This document shows, piece after piece, positions 49,901 to 57,695 of a stretch of 64,000 bases of DNA (position 1 is its first letter; each line of letters opens with the position of its first letter). This DNA comes from Dermatemys mawii. Lineage: Eukaryota > Chordata > Testudines > Dermatemydidae. Location of the stretch: positions 67,164,409 through 67,228,408 of the forward strand of contig ML677341.1 in the NCBI GenBank assembly GCA_007922305.1. The letters are read 5' to 3'. The notes under the pieces were generated by a model that was not told where the DNA came from, searched no databases, and was given only the letters and a program-made list of their open reading frames with translations. Position numbers and translations under genes: made by a program.

Positions 49901-52900
49901 GAAAATATTTGAAGTAAAATTATTTAAGAAATTTGTTGTCTACATATTATAACATCAAAATATTATTAACCTGTATAATGAAGGATTGAGGTCACATACA
50001 TTTTCATACACTGTATTGGAACAGGTATCAGGTTGGTAAACTACACAAGGTATATTATCTGGGATAGACATACATCTGGCCAGTTAGTAAAATCAAACAT
50101 CCAGAGGAGAATAGATCCCTCTGCCAGCTGGCTGGGGCAGCAGAAAGCCACAGAGGAACAAGTAAATGCCCAGTGAGATGACAAGATTAGTTGCCACACA
50201 ACCCCAAGTGAAGCTAATGGGAGTCACATGCCACAATTGACCACAGAATGCAACTCTACAGTTTCAAAGGATAGTGCCAATTTCTCTTTTCTGAGAAGGG
50301 ATTCTTGCAGTGCTTTCTGAAGAAGATGGATACAATTTTCTCTTAAACAACACTAACAGTACAGGAGCCAGATTCTGTCCGGCACATATGCAGAGATAGC
50401 ACCAGATTATGCTCTCTTATGCCAGTGTAAATCTCATGAAATCAGTGGGGTTTGTAGCTGTGTAGCTGAGAATATTACTTGGCTCACTACATTTCTCTCT
50501 CGTTGTAATCCATTCAATGTAGTTTGTGGATTTGAAGTTCTCTACAAGTCACAAATCCTCAGAATGTTCCTGGGTGATTTTTGCATTTTGATCTCCCTAT
50601 GGACTATATATAACACAGAAGTCTCACCAGAGTCAAGCTTGCTGGAATAATGTTAATTCACACCGAAATTTCTCCCTTCAGATCCACCTGCATCTGAAGT
50701 CAGATGAAGTAGGGTTGTTAGTTTTTGCTAATTCCGTCCACTTTTGGCCAAACCATCAATTTCAGGGCTTCTGCCAACACGAATGCAGAAGGTGTGCCAC
50801 CACGGAAATCTGTTCTCCAAAAATAGCTCAGGAATCCTCATTTAAGCGAAGAGGCAGCTATCAGCCCCTCCTGTGTATAAATAATACTAAATTATGGGGA
50901 GCCAGAGTGCTGACCCTTAGTCTGGCAAACTCTCCTGTTTTTTGTAAATAGCCTTAAACAAACCCAAAGATGAAGAAGTAAATGGACTGTTGAGAGCCTA
51001 CAGCCCTCTGTTAAAGCAGCACGAATGAAAGATGAGAGGGTCCTATCTTCTAGTATTTAACCCTCAAGTTTCAGTAGGTATTTTATTAGTTAATTGACAG
51101 TGACTTACATTTGCAGGCGTCTGGGGCAGAGAAAGGCCTTCTGAGATCACGGTAGAAGCCGGACTTGCAACGCTGGCAGTGCTGCCCTTCAGTGTTGTGT
51201 TGACAATTATCACAGACTCCACCACTGCGATTCCCCGAGGACAGCCAGGCATCCATGTCAAAATGACACATGTCAGCATGCCCATTACATTTACATGCTG
51301 GGATCAAGGCAAAGGGAACAAAAAGATTCATTAAAAAAAAGGAAAAATGAACATACAGCAGCAGCTGAAACAGCAAAGAAAATCAAAGGTACATACAGGC
51401 CAGCAGATGTCTTTCAAAAACGTACTCAGTTATACCAGCACTCACATTTCCAGTGTAACTAACTGTTCAAGGAATCTTGCCAATGAGATCCGTGCCCTGT
51501 TGGGGGGCCATGGACAAGTTATGTTGGTTTGACTCTAATGAATTAGGGATTCATGTTTTAATGTAATGTAAGTCCTCCAACATCTTGTCAACATTGCTTA
51601 TTTTCTTCATTTTCTTAGGTACAGTTCTTCAGAGTTATAGAATTAACACTTAATCTAATTTAACCAGATTACGTTCAGGCTCAGTAGATATGGTTTTGAG
51701 TAACATGCAGAATGATCATGGTAGAAAATAATATGGATTCTGATGTATGCTGAAGGTCCTTGCAAATAAAAAATAAAGCACCCAGCACCAATGTTTGAAC
51801 AATGGGCCTCATTTATAAAATCTTTATAAATTCAAATGTATAAAGAACTTTCCCATTATCACAAAACATGCCAAACCAACCTAATTCCCTCCTTTGACAG
51901 GGTTACTGGCCTAATGGATGGGGGGAAGCAGTAGATGTGATATATCTTGATTTTAGTAAGGCTTTTGACATAATCCCACATGACATTCTCATAAGCAAAC
52001 TAGGGAAATGAGGTCTAGATCAGAGATGGGCAACTATGGCCCATGGGCCGCATCTGACACCTCAGACCTTTTAATCCACTCCCCCCTCCTGGGAGCAGGG
52101 TTGGGAGCTTGCCCTGTTCTGGCGCTCCTGCCAGGGAGTGGGGCCGGGGGCTTGCCCTGCTCTGCCTGCCCAACGCTCCCACGTGTTCAGGTGGGACCTA
52201 CGTGAGGGCACACATGTTACTGCAGCGGCACAACCAAAATGCGCCATCAGAGCCTGGAATGTGCAAGCCCACGTGTCTGCTACTTGTTGGCTTCAGTAGC
52301 TCTGCTGTTCGAGTAGTGTTAATTTTCCAGTGTTGAGGATAAAACAAAGAGTAGTTGGCAAGGGAGTGCCAGCTGCATTGTTCACATTAATCAAAGAGGG
52401 TGTGGAAAGGAGGTAAGTTTGGTTTAATTATTGTAATACTTTATGATGGTATGTTTGTAATCGTAAGTAATATTTAATGTTTATTTCCACTAAAAAGTAT
52501 CTTTATTAAATAAAGTGTATTTGAATATCTCTTAATTGTTAATTTTGTGAGCATTCATGGTCCACCATTCAATTTCCATACCCAGACGTGGCCCTCAGGC
52601 CAAAAGGTTTGCCCAGCACTGGTCTAGATGAAATTACTATCAGGTCAGTGCACAACTGTTTGAAAGACTGTACTCAAAGAGTAGTTATCAATGTTTTGAT
52701 GTCAAACTGGGAGGGTGTGCCTAGTTGGATCTCTCAGATGTCAGTCTTGGGTCCAGTACTATTCAATATTTTCATAATGTCTTGGATGCAGGGGTGAAAG
52801 TAGGTTGGTATGGGCTGGTAGTACCAGTAAGAAGGGGCCGGTACTGGCCCGTATGCAGCTGATGTTAAAGCGCTACCATGGCAGTGCTTTAATGTTGCTG

Positions 52901-55861
52901 CCCCTTCCCTCGCCTCCCGCCCTCATCGGAGTCCCTGCCGGTAGGGACCTATTGGCAGGGCTGCTGCCGACAGGCAGGGGGAAGGGACCTATTGGCAGTG
53001 TTGCTGCTGACAGGCAGGGGGTAAAAGGGGCAGCTGCCCTGGGGCCTGGCGACTTAAAAGGACCCAAGGCTCCCTGCCACTGCTGCTACCATGGCAGTGG
53101 CCAGAACCCAGGGCCCTTTTAAATTGCCATCGGAGCTCCAGACGGTGTGGGATGGGCAGTGCGGCTAGGCTGGCTGGGGGACGCTGACCCTCAGCCCTGC
53201 CCCTTCCACCTGAGGCCCCGCCCCTTCCAGGGGCCTGGAGCTGGGCCCCCAGACTGGTAAGTCCTCTGTGATACTTTCACTCCTGCTTGGATGATGGAGT
53301 GGAGAGCATGCTTATAAAATTTGCAAATGACACCAAGATGGGAGGGATTGCAAGGAATTTGGAGGACAGGATTAGAATTTAAAACAACCTAGACAAATTA
53401 GAGAATTGGTCTTAAATCAACAAGATGAAATTCAATAAAGACAAGTGCAAAGTACTGTATTTAGGAAGGAAAAATTAAATACACAACTGCAAAATGGGGA
53501 ATAACTGGATAGGTGGTAGCACTGCTGAAAAGAATCTGAGGGTTAGAATGGATCACAACATGAATATGAGTCAGCAATGTGATGCAGTTACACAAAAGAC
53601 CAGTACCATTCTGGGGTGTATTAGCAGGAGTGTTCTATGTAAAACAGGAGTCTTGCTGTACTAGGCACTGGTGAGGCCTCAGCTGGAGTACTGTATCCAA
53701 TTCTATGCGCCATATTTTAGGAAAGATGTGGACAAATTGGAGAGAGTTCAGGGAGAGCAAAAACAATGATAAAAGGTTTAGAAAGCTTGACCTATGAAAA
53801 AAGATTTTAAAAACTAGGTAACATTAGTCTTGAGGAAAAAAAAGATGGATGGGGGGACCTGATAACAAATCTTCAAATCTATTAAGGGCTGTTATAAAGA
53901 GAATGGTGCTCAATTGTTCTCTGTGTGCACTGAATGTAGGACAAGAAGTAATAGGCTTAATCAACAGCAAGGGAGATTTAGGTTAGATATAAGGAAAAAC
54001 TTTCTAATTATGCAGGTAGTTAAGCTCTGGAATTGGCTTCTGAGGGAGGTTGCAGAATCCCCATCATTTGAGGTTTTTAAGAAAATGCTGACAAACTCCT
54101 GTCAGGGATCGTCTTGGTATACTTGGTATACCCTGCCTCAGCACAGGGGCTGGACTCGATGACTTCTGGAGGTCCCTTCCAGCCCTACATTTCTACGGTT
54201 CTATGATTTTCATTCACAAATTTGTTACTTCTAAAGAATGACACTTTCATCAAATTCTTAAATTATGATTTTATTTTTTCTTTCAATTTAGAACACTAAA
54301 AGAATGTCCAAATGCAAGTACATACTATATAAAGCAATATCTTATTTGCAAGTCTAAAGAAAAAGAGAGTAGCATGGGCAAGGTGAATGGATATGTCCAA
54401 ATTATCTATGTCTCTGCACACATGATGAGAGCAGAGCCACGGACTCAATAGAAATGTCTAGAGACACCCAGATGCATGTGTTATCTACTGAACATATTCA
54501 GTAGATTTCTTAAGTCGTCACAGAAAGTCATCATTATGGTCAGGCAGGTCTTACATAATCTCTGTCTGAGATATGAGCCAACCAGAGCTCAGCAGAAAAT
54601 GTTGTAAATACAAGAGCACCCGAGAGAGAGAGGAGGAGGAAGAACATGAGTCACAGGCAGAAGGTTTGGCTTTGAACCTTTGGACTTAAAAATAAAGTAC
54701 TGTAGTATAAAGCACAAGGGTTAGACATACACAGGCTCTGAAAATTCTGCCAATCTCTGAATATTCCAAAATGAAACACAAATCGCAGTCAGCTCACCCT
54801 TCTATCCAGGGACAGCTCTAAATACAAATAATACCACATTAATGCACTGGCCAGTATTTCAATCTACCCCAACTCCTTCAAAAGCCAGGCAAAACACACA
54901 AGATGGCAAATCTGAGCTAGTTCAGACCAGGGCAGGAGGGCATTTCGAAGCTCTGAGGCCCTTCTGGAGAACACTCTGTGTATAGCAGCAATGACCAGAG
55001 TTGTGGATTTATTGAGTGGTACCACCTAAGACACTTCTTGCTTTTAGAGCTACTGAGTGCCTAAAGCTCTTGTTCACTTCATTTGGAATGATGAGTGCTT
55101 AGAAACTCTGAAATCCAGCCCTAAACGTGACAAGTTAGGCACCCAGAACTTCATGCACACCAAATTAGTGGACACATTTAAAAAATGTTGGCCTTAATCT
55201 TTAACACTGGATATTAAATACCAACATTTAAAATCTTCTGGAAATACTTAAAATGGCAAAATAATAGCCCCTCCCACCAACAAAAGTACATCTTTATTAA
55301 TTTATAGTGTATCAAACTAACAGTTATTAGTTGTGGCTGATTCTACTTTATACTGAAAAGCCAGAAAATGAAAGCCATCCCAATTCTTTATCCGTAGTTC
55401 TGTCTCTCATCCAGTGTCCAGTGCATTCTGTTTAACTGCACTGTGCCTGCAACTGAAGCCCGACATCTCGAGTACTTGTGCTCTGATTCCACAAGAAAGC
55501 CAAGCAAATACCTAACATGTTCTTGGTAGAATTTACATGCCAGCAGCTTTGCAAACAGAGCAAGTTACCAATGTTTAAACATGTGGTGAGTGCTGTCTTT
55601 GGTTCTCTACTCACTAAATGACTTCACAAACAGCTGTCTGTCATCTGGCTATTGGCTACCTTTTTGAAATATCAGAGAAAGGAATTTCATTTATGCTGAC
55701 GCTCTTGAGGCGTTTTCATGAATCGGTTACTTACTTCGGCATTCTTTTGGGGCTCCAGTTTTGCCATTTGCAGCCTGCCAGGGCTGGTCGTTGTAGAGTG
55801 GAGCACAGTGCTGACAGTGGTGGCCCGCTGTATTGTGCTTACACATGCACCTTCCATGGAC
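28252..55861 (-). CDS. NTN4: netrin-4, 3' seven coding exons (partial gene)
   Basis: Netrin-4 is a secreted basement-membrane netrin; the family is known to bind laminin and act in axon guidance, angiogenesis and laminin-network remodelling. Seven minus-strand exons join in frame with consensus GT-AG sites (join 55861-55735, 51297-51109, 40911-40698, 38502-38390, 36394-36326, 33575-33405, 28388-28252; 1020 nt, 339 residues plus stop). They encode the end of laminin-EGF 1, all of EGF 2 and EGF 3 with regular cysteine spacing, an acidic Trp-rich linker, and the C-terminal NTR/C345C domain. Junction phases after each upstream exon are 1,1,2,1,1,1. Recognition rests on near-identity to vertebrate netrin-4 in segments such as CMVGYWGFG and [10 protein letters not shown], and in the FCGMKY motif. 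The start codon, signal peptide and laminin N-terminal domain are missing and should lie beyond 64000. No frameshift or internal stop is present, so the gene looks functional. Confidence 0.96.
28389..33404 (-). other. NTN4: NTN4 last intron
   Basis: 5.0-kb GT-AG intron. It contains a (GT)n microsatellite near 28885-28921, short recurring reptilian low-complexity motifs (for example the tcaggaaggtgctgaagcatgtgcc type near 29530) and otherwise AT-rich sequence. No exon or RNA gene was recognised. Confidence 0.85.
28885..28921. repeat. (GT)n microsatellite
   Basis: An almost perfect run of GT dinucleotides with one GC interruption near its 3' end. Confidence 0.95.
33405..33575 (-). CDS. NTN4: NTN4 exon: core of the NTR/C345C domain
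   Basis: 171 nt, phase 1 at both ends. The translation runs (V)[19 protein letters not shown], then a Lys-rich stretch, [10 protein letters not shown] and GCTCPILNP. It contributes two NTR cysteines (GCTC) and a basic surface. The acceptor is cccctcccag and the donor gtaagt. The basic segment is typical of the netrin C terminus. Confidence 0.96.
33718..34005. mobile_element. MITE with GGGTACATCACACTGCAGTCGC termini
   Basis: The left end gggtacatcacactgcagtc pairs with the right end gactgcagtgtagacgtaccc; inner arms (gtgtgatggcagctcag / ttgagctgcaatcacac) also pair. Flanked by tgt on both sides. No coding capacity. Confidence 0.75.
34640..34910. mobile_element. MITE-like fragments
   Basis: Includes ctaaaaatagcagtgtag near 34700 and its inverse-like ctgctattttcagtg near 34840, plus gtacacctctggctgcaatg at the end. 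It looks like a decayed palindromic element of the same general group as 33718-34005 and 62435-62643. Confidence 0.45.
36326..36394 (-). CDS. NTN4: NTN4 exon: start of the NTR/C345C domain
   Basis: 69 nt, phase 1 at both ends. It encodes (G)[18 protein letters not shown] then KYTY, giving the Cys-x-Cys pair and the FCG motif that open the netrin C-terminal (NTR) fold. The acceptor is tttccacag and the donor gtgagt. Because it is symmetric, skipping would keep the frame but remove three of the six NTR cysteines. Confidence 0.95.
36395..38389 (-). other. NTN4: NTN4 intron before the NTR domain
   Basis: 2.0-kb GT-AG intron. Its one notable feature is the inverted Penelope-end palindrome at 37671-37866; the rest looks unique. 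Confidence 0.85.
37671..37866. mobile_element. Penelope-like element 3' ends fused head to head (inverted repeat)
   Basis: The left arm (37671-37739, minus-strand copy) and right arm (37759-37827) are near-identical inverted repeats of about 69 bp. Each carries acaaagggtcctgtggc, agtaacagacgt and gcataagctttcg. The 19-base spacer plus adjacent arm bases hold a hammerhead-like core in which the usual CTGANGA reads CGGACGA. The plus copy continues to the usual 3' end gactaacacggctactcc. Only terminal sequences remain; there is no coding region. Confidence 0.8.
38390..38502 (-). CDS. NTN4: NTN4 exon: linker between EGF 3 and the NTR domain
   Basis: 113 nt, entering in phase 2 and leaving in phase 1. 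The translation reads [20 protein letters not shown] followed by [17 protein letters not shown], the acidic, Trp-containing linker of netrin-4. An N-glycosylation sequon (NES) is present. The acceptor is attacaacag and the donor gtgaga. It was found by its match to the known linker pattern rather than by ORF length, since the exon is short; the frame-perfect joins on both sides support it. Confidence 0.94.
38826..38960 (+). mobile_element. CR1 LINE 3'-end fragment
   Basis: Contains aggtcagaaggaacgatcat, then catccagtctgaccttctg and cacaggccacagaacctcat, the 3' untranslated signature of reptilian CR1 elements. The element runs on the minus strand if the standard CR1 orientation applies, but I leave this open. 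No reverse-transcriptase coding remains. Confidence 0.65.
39266..39806. mobile_element. hAT-like nonautonomous element with tandem GC-rich interior
   Basis: Left end aaagctacaatttagtcatgg and right end ccatgacaaaatcttagcctt are inverted with few mismatches. The interior has three to four degenerate units around ggtggcaagggaaccccaaa that generate long false open frames on both strands. Confidence 0.65.
40698..40911 (-). CDS. NTN4: NTN4 exon: laminin-EGF 3
   Basis: 214 nt. The translation starts [13 protein letters not shown], continues [19 protein letters not shown] and [13 protein letters not shown], and ends [10 protein letters not shown]. This is the third laminin-EGF module and the strongest identifier of netrin-4 in the window. 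The acceptor is tgtactgcag and the donor gtgagt; the exon ends in phase 2 (AG|T gives Ser). It follows a 10.2-kb intron that contains the nested Penelope-like elements. Confidence 0.97.
43640..43982 (+). mobile_element. older Penelope-like element, 3' terminal part (interrupted)
   Basis: Plus-strand 3' region of a Penelope-like element: gtttgaaatgggccatcctg, then tgcatctgatgaagtggg and cccacgaaagcc, ending ttggttagtctctaaagtgc. It is interrupted at 43982 by the insertion at 43983-45349 and resumes at 45365 with actccttgttctttc. The left boundary is approximate; only the noncoding 3' part is present. Confidence 0.8.
43905..43948 (+). ncRNA. hammerhead-ribozyme-like motif (plus-strand Penelope copy)
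   Basis: Core CTGATGA, then a 5-7 bp hairpin (GTGGG...CCCAC), then GAAA, then a short GC...GC stem. This order matches a minimal hammerhead, which is a known component of Penelope-like elements. There is one extra A after CTGATGA, and the closing A-U pair of stem III is lost (A opposite C), so this copy is probably inactive. Confidence 0.5.
44063..44106 (-). ncRNA. hammerhead-ribozyme-like motif (minus-strand Penelope copy)
   Basis: On the minus strand: CTGACGA, a hairpin with 5-bp GTGGG/CCCAC arms, GAAA, then AGCTTATGCT, which forms a 3-bp stem with a 4-base loop, followed by C at the expected cleavage position. All invariant core bases are present, with one extra A after the first box. Stem I pairing is weak as far as I can see. 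Activity is inference. Confidence 0.55.
44380..44640 (-). pseudogene. decayed GIY-YIG endonuclease part of the Penelope-like element
   Basis: One frame reads [19 protein letters not shown] then QTGQS, the start of the Penelope GIY-YIG domain (its typical VYAIxCxxC and YIGQT motifs). The Gly of YIG is Ser here. The reading frame then shifts, and downstream residues such as [12 protein letters not shown] appear in another frame. It lies downstream of the reverse-transcriptase part and is separated from it by a stop. Confidence 0.75.
44687..45346 (-). CDS. Penelope-like element reverse transcriptase, C-terminal fragment
   Basis: An uninterrupted minus-strand frame of roughly 218 codons within the element. 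It begins at [20 protein letters not shown] (the end of the catalytic Y-x-DD motif and the following thumb-proximal segment). It includes VHFLDTTVQ and [13 protein letters not shown], hallmarks of Penelope reverse transcriptases. The N-terminal palm with the first catalytic aspartate is missing because of 5' truncation. The frame happens to continue past the element edge to an ATG at 45424, but those extra residues come from flanking DNA. Not functional, though its intact frame suggests a fairly recent insertion. Confidence 0.82.
   Translation of the reverse strand, partial: CDIFIIWTHGKETLEKFHHDFNSLHPTIHLSLDQSTREVHFLDTTVQINDGHINTTLYRKPTDSYAYLHATSFHPGHTKRSIVYSQTLRYNRICSNPSNRDQHLQDLHQAFSKLQYPHKEIRTQINRARRVPRSLLLQDKPKKENNRTPLVITYSPQLKPLQRIISDLQPILNNNPSLSQALAGRPVLAHRQPANLKHILTSNSTPHHNSSNSGTNPCN
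45350..45385 (+). mobile_element. continuation of the older Penelope-like element
   Basis: After the right target duplication the sequence resumes as actccttgttctttcttc, the expected continuation of the plus-strand copy ending at 43982. The copy fades out by about 45385 without the usual 3' terminal gactaacacggc. Confidence 0.7.
47221..47306. repeat. tandem duplication, 43-bp unit, two copies
   Basis: Two adjacent units beginning tttgagattttgatttt and ending ccccccaaatcacc, with three substitutions between them. Intronic; no function apparent. Confidence 0.92.
47487..47725. mobile_element. inner MITE (ggctatggctacac family)
   Basis: Ends aggctatggctacact and gcgtagacatagtct are inverted repeats with mismatches, flanked by TAA or TTA trinucleotides. 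It interrupts the left arm of the outer MITE, so it inserted later. Confidence 0.75.
47769..47942. mobile_element. hAT-like fragment (cagggatcggcaacc start)
   Basis: Begins cagggatcggcaaccttgg, a common hAT end in reptiles, and continues GC-rich. No matching right end was found. It lies inside the outer MITE. Confidence 0.5.
48841..49294. mobile_element. GC-rich element with TAGGTGCCAAC termini
   Basis: Left end taggtgccaacctc and right end gagctggcaccta are inverted. Near the right end the sequence contains the palindrome gggtgctccagcccc/ggagcaccc. A related but partial sequence lies at 11350-11645 (gtgcctagaaaagttggtgcc). Long open frames on both strands reflect base composition, not genes. 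Confidence 0.65.
51109..51297 (-). CDS. NTN4: NTN4 exon: laminin-EGF 2
   Basis: 189 nt, phase 1 at both ends, so skipping it would keep the frame. It encodes (T)[13 protein letters not shown] through [16 protein letters not shown] to PFSAPDACK, a complete laminin-type EGF module. An N-glycosylation sequon (NRS) lies in the first loop. The acceptor is tgatcccag and the donor gtaagt. The next junction codon reads TTG (Leu), where I recall Pro in the mammalian protein; the remaining flanking residues match the family. Confidence 0.96.
52021..52621. mobile_element. hAT-type nonautonomous element inside CR1
   Basis: Termini CAGAGATGGGCAAC and GTTTGCCCAGCACTG are flanked by perfect 8-bp direct repeats gtctagat (52013-52020 and 52622-52629). 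Removing the element and one repeat restores the CR1 frame alignment. Same family as 3792-4368. Confidence 0.92.
52789..53285. mobile_element. hAT-type nonautonomous element inside CR1
   Basis: Termini CAGGGGTGAAAGTA and TACTTTCACTCCTG are inverted, flanked by perfect 8-bp direct repeats cttggatg (52781-52788 and 53286-53293). The GC-rich interior contains a roughly 42-bp tandem duplication (about 52944-53027, agggacctattggcag units). Distinct family from the neighbouring insertion. Confidence 0.93.
55735..55861 (-). CDS. NTN4: NTN4 exon: laminin-EGF 1, second part
   Basis: 127 nt: 42 codons plus one base. The translation begins [16 protein letters not shown] and ends GAPKECR, the later cysteines of the first laminin-type EGF repeat. 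The acceptor is a pyrimidine run ending in cactag; the donor is gtaagt. The exon ends in phase 1 (A|CA gives Thr at the next junction). The first cysteines of this EGF repeat must come from an upstream exon not seen in the window. His, Gln and Asn replacements at a few positions fit ordinary divergence from mammals. Confidence 0.95.
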
Positions 55862-56263
55862 CTAGTGAAGGAAAACAGAACCAGGATCATTCACAGCATA
55901 GACTGCAAAGGTCTCTTTTGCAAGGTCTCTGGGAGCAGTGAGTGTGTCTTTATACATCACCTAGTGACTCCAATGGAGTCCTGACCCCGGTTCTGGGCAC
56001 CATTGCAATAGTTAAATAGTAACTGATAAAAAAGAAAAAGCGCCTGCATAATGTCTGCCTCACTACTCTGAAGCTGGTCATTGAGGAAATAGTCTGCACG
56101 TACGCGTTCAACCATCTTTACAAATATATAACCTCACAAACTCTTCCTGTGATTTTCAAAGCACTATTCGCTGAGGGGCCCTGGCTATGGAATGAACTTC
56201 CAGAGAAGATTAGGTGAAGCCAGAGTTTGAGTGTCTTTTGAAAACACTCCAGAATCTTACACA

Positions 56264-56303
56264 CCCACCCACACACTCACTCACCCACCCACCCACACAC
56301 ACA
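56264..56303. repeat. CA/CCA-rich simple repeat
   Basis: Runs of cacacacccaccc and actcactcacccaccc ending in cacacacaca. Impure microsatellite. Confidence 0.85.
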
Positions 56304-57039
56304 GAGCAAGAGAGTGACTGAGAAGCAGAGTTTTTATCCTGCAAAGTGAGAAGAGCCAGAGATGCTGTGAAATCCACTCAGGATGCTCTTGCTATTGATT
56401 TAATGTGGAAGGTTCACAGATACCATGGTGAGGGGTGACAGCAGAAAACCCCCAAACAGATAGATTATTACTATAGAGAGTAGTTTTAGTAGCATACTTT
56501 CTGAGCTCCCTTAGTTTTATCATGTGCCATTATATGAAAGCCATAAGTATGTGTACACACTTAGGGCCAGATCTGCAGCCCTTCAGGCTGCTTTGCACTG
56601 CTCCAGTGGTTCATAACAGCTGGAAAGCCTAATGCAAGGGGGAACCCTCCGGTGATGTAAAGCCAGTGCTCTATCAACCCCTCTTCTAGCCGCTAGCGTA
56701 GGGCTACACGTTGGAAGTGTGACCAAGGGAAAGCAGGTGTGGCTAGAGTACCACTGTGGTGAGACTATTCTCAGATACCAGCATGGCTCATTGAAGTCTA
56801 TCACAGTCAGATACATGTTAGACGAGCCTTGAGCCTCGAGAATACCTGCAAACGGAAAATGTGGTGTGGTGCTCAGTTGTAACCAGGATATGAATCAAAG
56901 GTGATCTGCAAGAGGTTGCAGGCGTGCTAGGCATATCTCTTAATATGGGAAGCAACCTCATCAATCATCCATGTTATTAAAAAACATTAACGAGGACTTT
57001 GCTATTGCAATCAATGCATACTTTTTGGAGCACTTAGAA

Positions 57040-57695
57040 TAATAGAAACATAGGGCTGGAAGGGACCTTGAGAGATTATCAAATCCAGCCCCTGTGCTAC
57101 CTTCATGGGACGTGGAGAACAATTGATCATCATCCTCTTTATAACAGCCCTTAACAGATTTGAAGACTATTATCAAATCCCTTCTCAGTCTTCTTTTCTC
57201 AAGACTAGAGATGCCCAGTTTTTAAAATCCTTTTTCATAGGTCAGGTTTTCTAACCTTTAATCATTTTTGTTGCTCTCCCCGGACTCTCTCCAATTTGTC
57301 CATGTCTTTCCTAAAGTGTGGCACATAGAATTGGACACAATATTCCAGCTGAGGCCTCACCAGCGCCTAGTGCAGCAAGATTCCTGTGTTTTACATAGAA
57401 CACTCCTGTTAATACACCCCAGAACGATACTGGCCTTTTGTGTAACTGCATCACATTGTTGACTCATATTCAAGTTGTGATCCACTATAACCCTCAGATT
57501 CTTTTCAGCAGTATTACCACCTAGCCAGCTATTCCTCATTTTGTAGTTGTATATTTGATTTTTCCTTCCTATATATAATACTTTGGACTTGTCTTTATTG
57601 AATTTCATCTTGTTGATTTCAGACCAGTTTTCCAGTTTGTCTAGTTTATTTTGAATTTTTGTCCTGTCTTCCAAAGTGTTTGCAATCCCTTTCTA
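57040..57695 (-). mobile_element. CR1 LINE, 3' portion
   Basis: On the minus strand the reverse-transcriptase C-terminal region is readable: [20 protein letters not shown], then [19 protein letters not shown] and VLGCINRSVL, a 105-codon open stretch. The 3' end is at about 57040 (plus-strand tagggctggaagggacc, the CR1 tail). It is the same part of CR1 as 53380-54215 but in opposite orientation and somewhat better preserved in frame. Confidence 0.88.

Larger units (their letters stand above)
40912..51108 (-). other. NTN4: NTN4 intron between EGF 2 and EGF 3
   Basis: 10.2-kb GT-AG intron. It contains nested Penelope-like elements (about 43640-45385), a 43-bp tandem duplication (47221-47306), a three-layer MITE nest (47450-48125) and a GC-rich inverted-end element (48841-49294). 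Stretches at 41000-43600, 45400-47200 and 49300-51100 look like ordinary intronic DNA with no recognised gene. Confidence 0.85.
51876..54215 (+). mobile_element. CR1 LINE, 5'-truncated, split by two hAT MITEs
   Basis: Three segments (51876-52020, 52622-52788, 53286-54215) are colinear with CR1 ORF2. One frame shows [19 protein letters not shown], then [11 protein letters not shown], then [21 protein letters not shown] residues, and the 3' end is ggctggactcgatgacttct followed by ggtcccttccagccctac. Stops and frameshifts are frequent. CR1 copies by target-primed reverse transcription, so the 5' truncation is typical. Confidence 0.9.
51298..55734 (-). other. NTN4: NTN4 intron between EGF 1 and EGF 2
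   Basis: 4.4-kb GT-AG intron. A plus-strand CR1 LINE broken by two hAT MITEs fills 51876-54215; 54216-55734 looks unique and AT-rich. Confidence 0.85.

Noticed and set aside
57357..57674. 105-codon minus-strand frame as a host gene
   Set aside because: Its residues match the C-terminal part of the CR1 reverse-transcriptase ORF, so it belongs to the LINE fragment.
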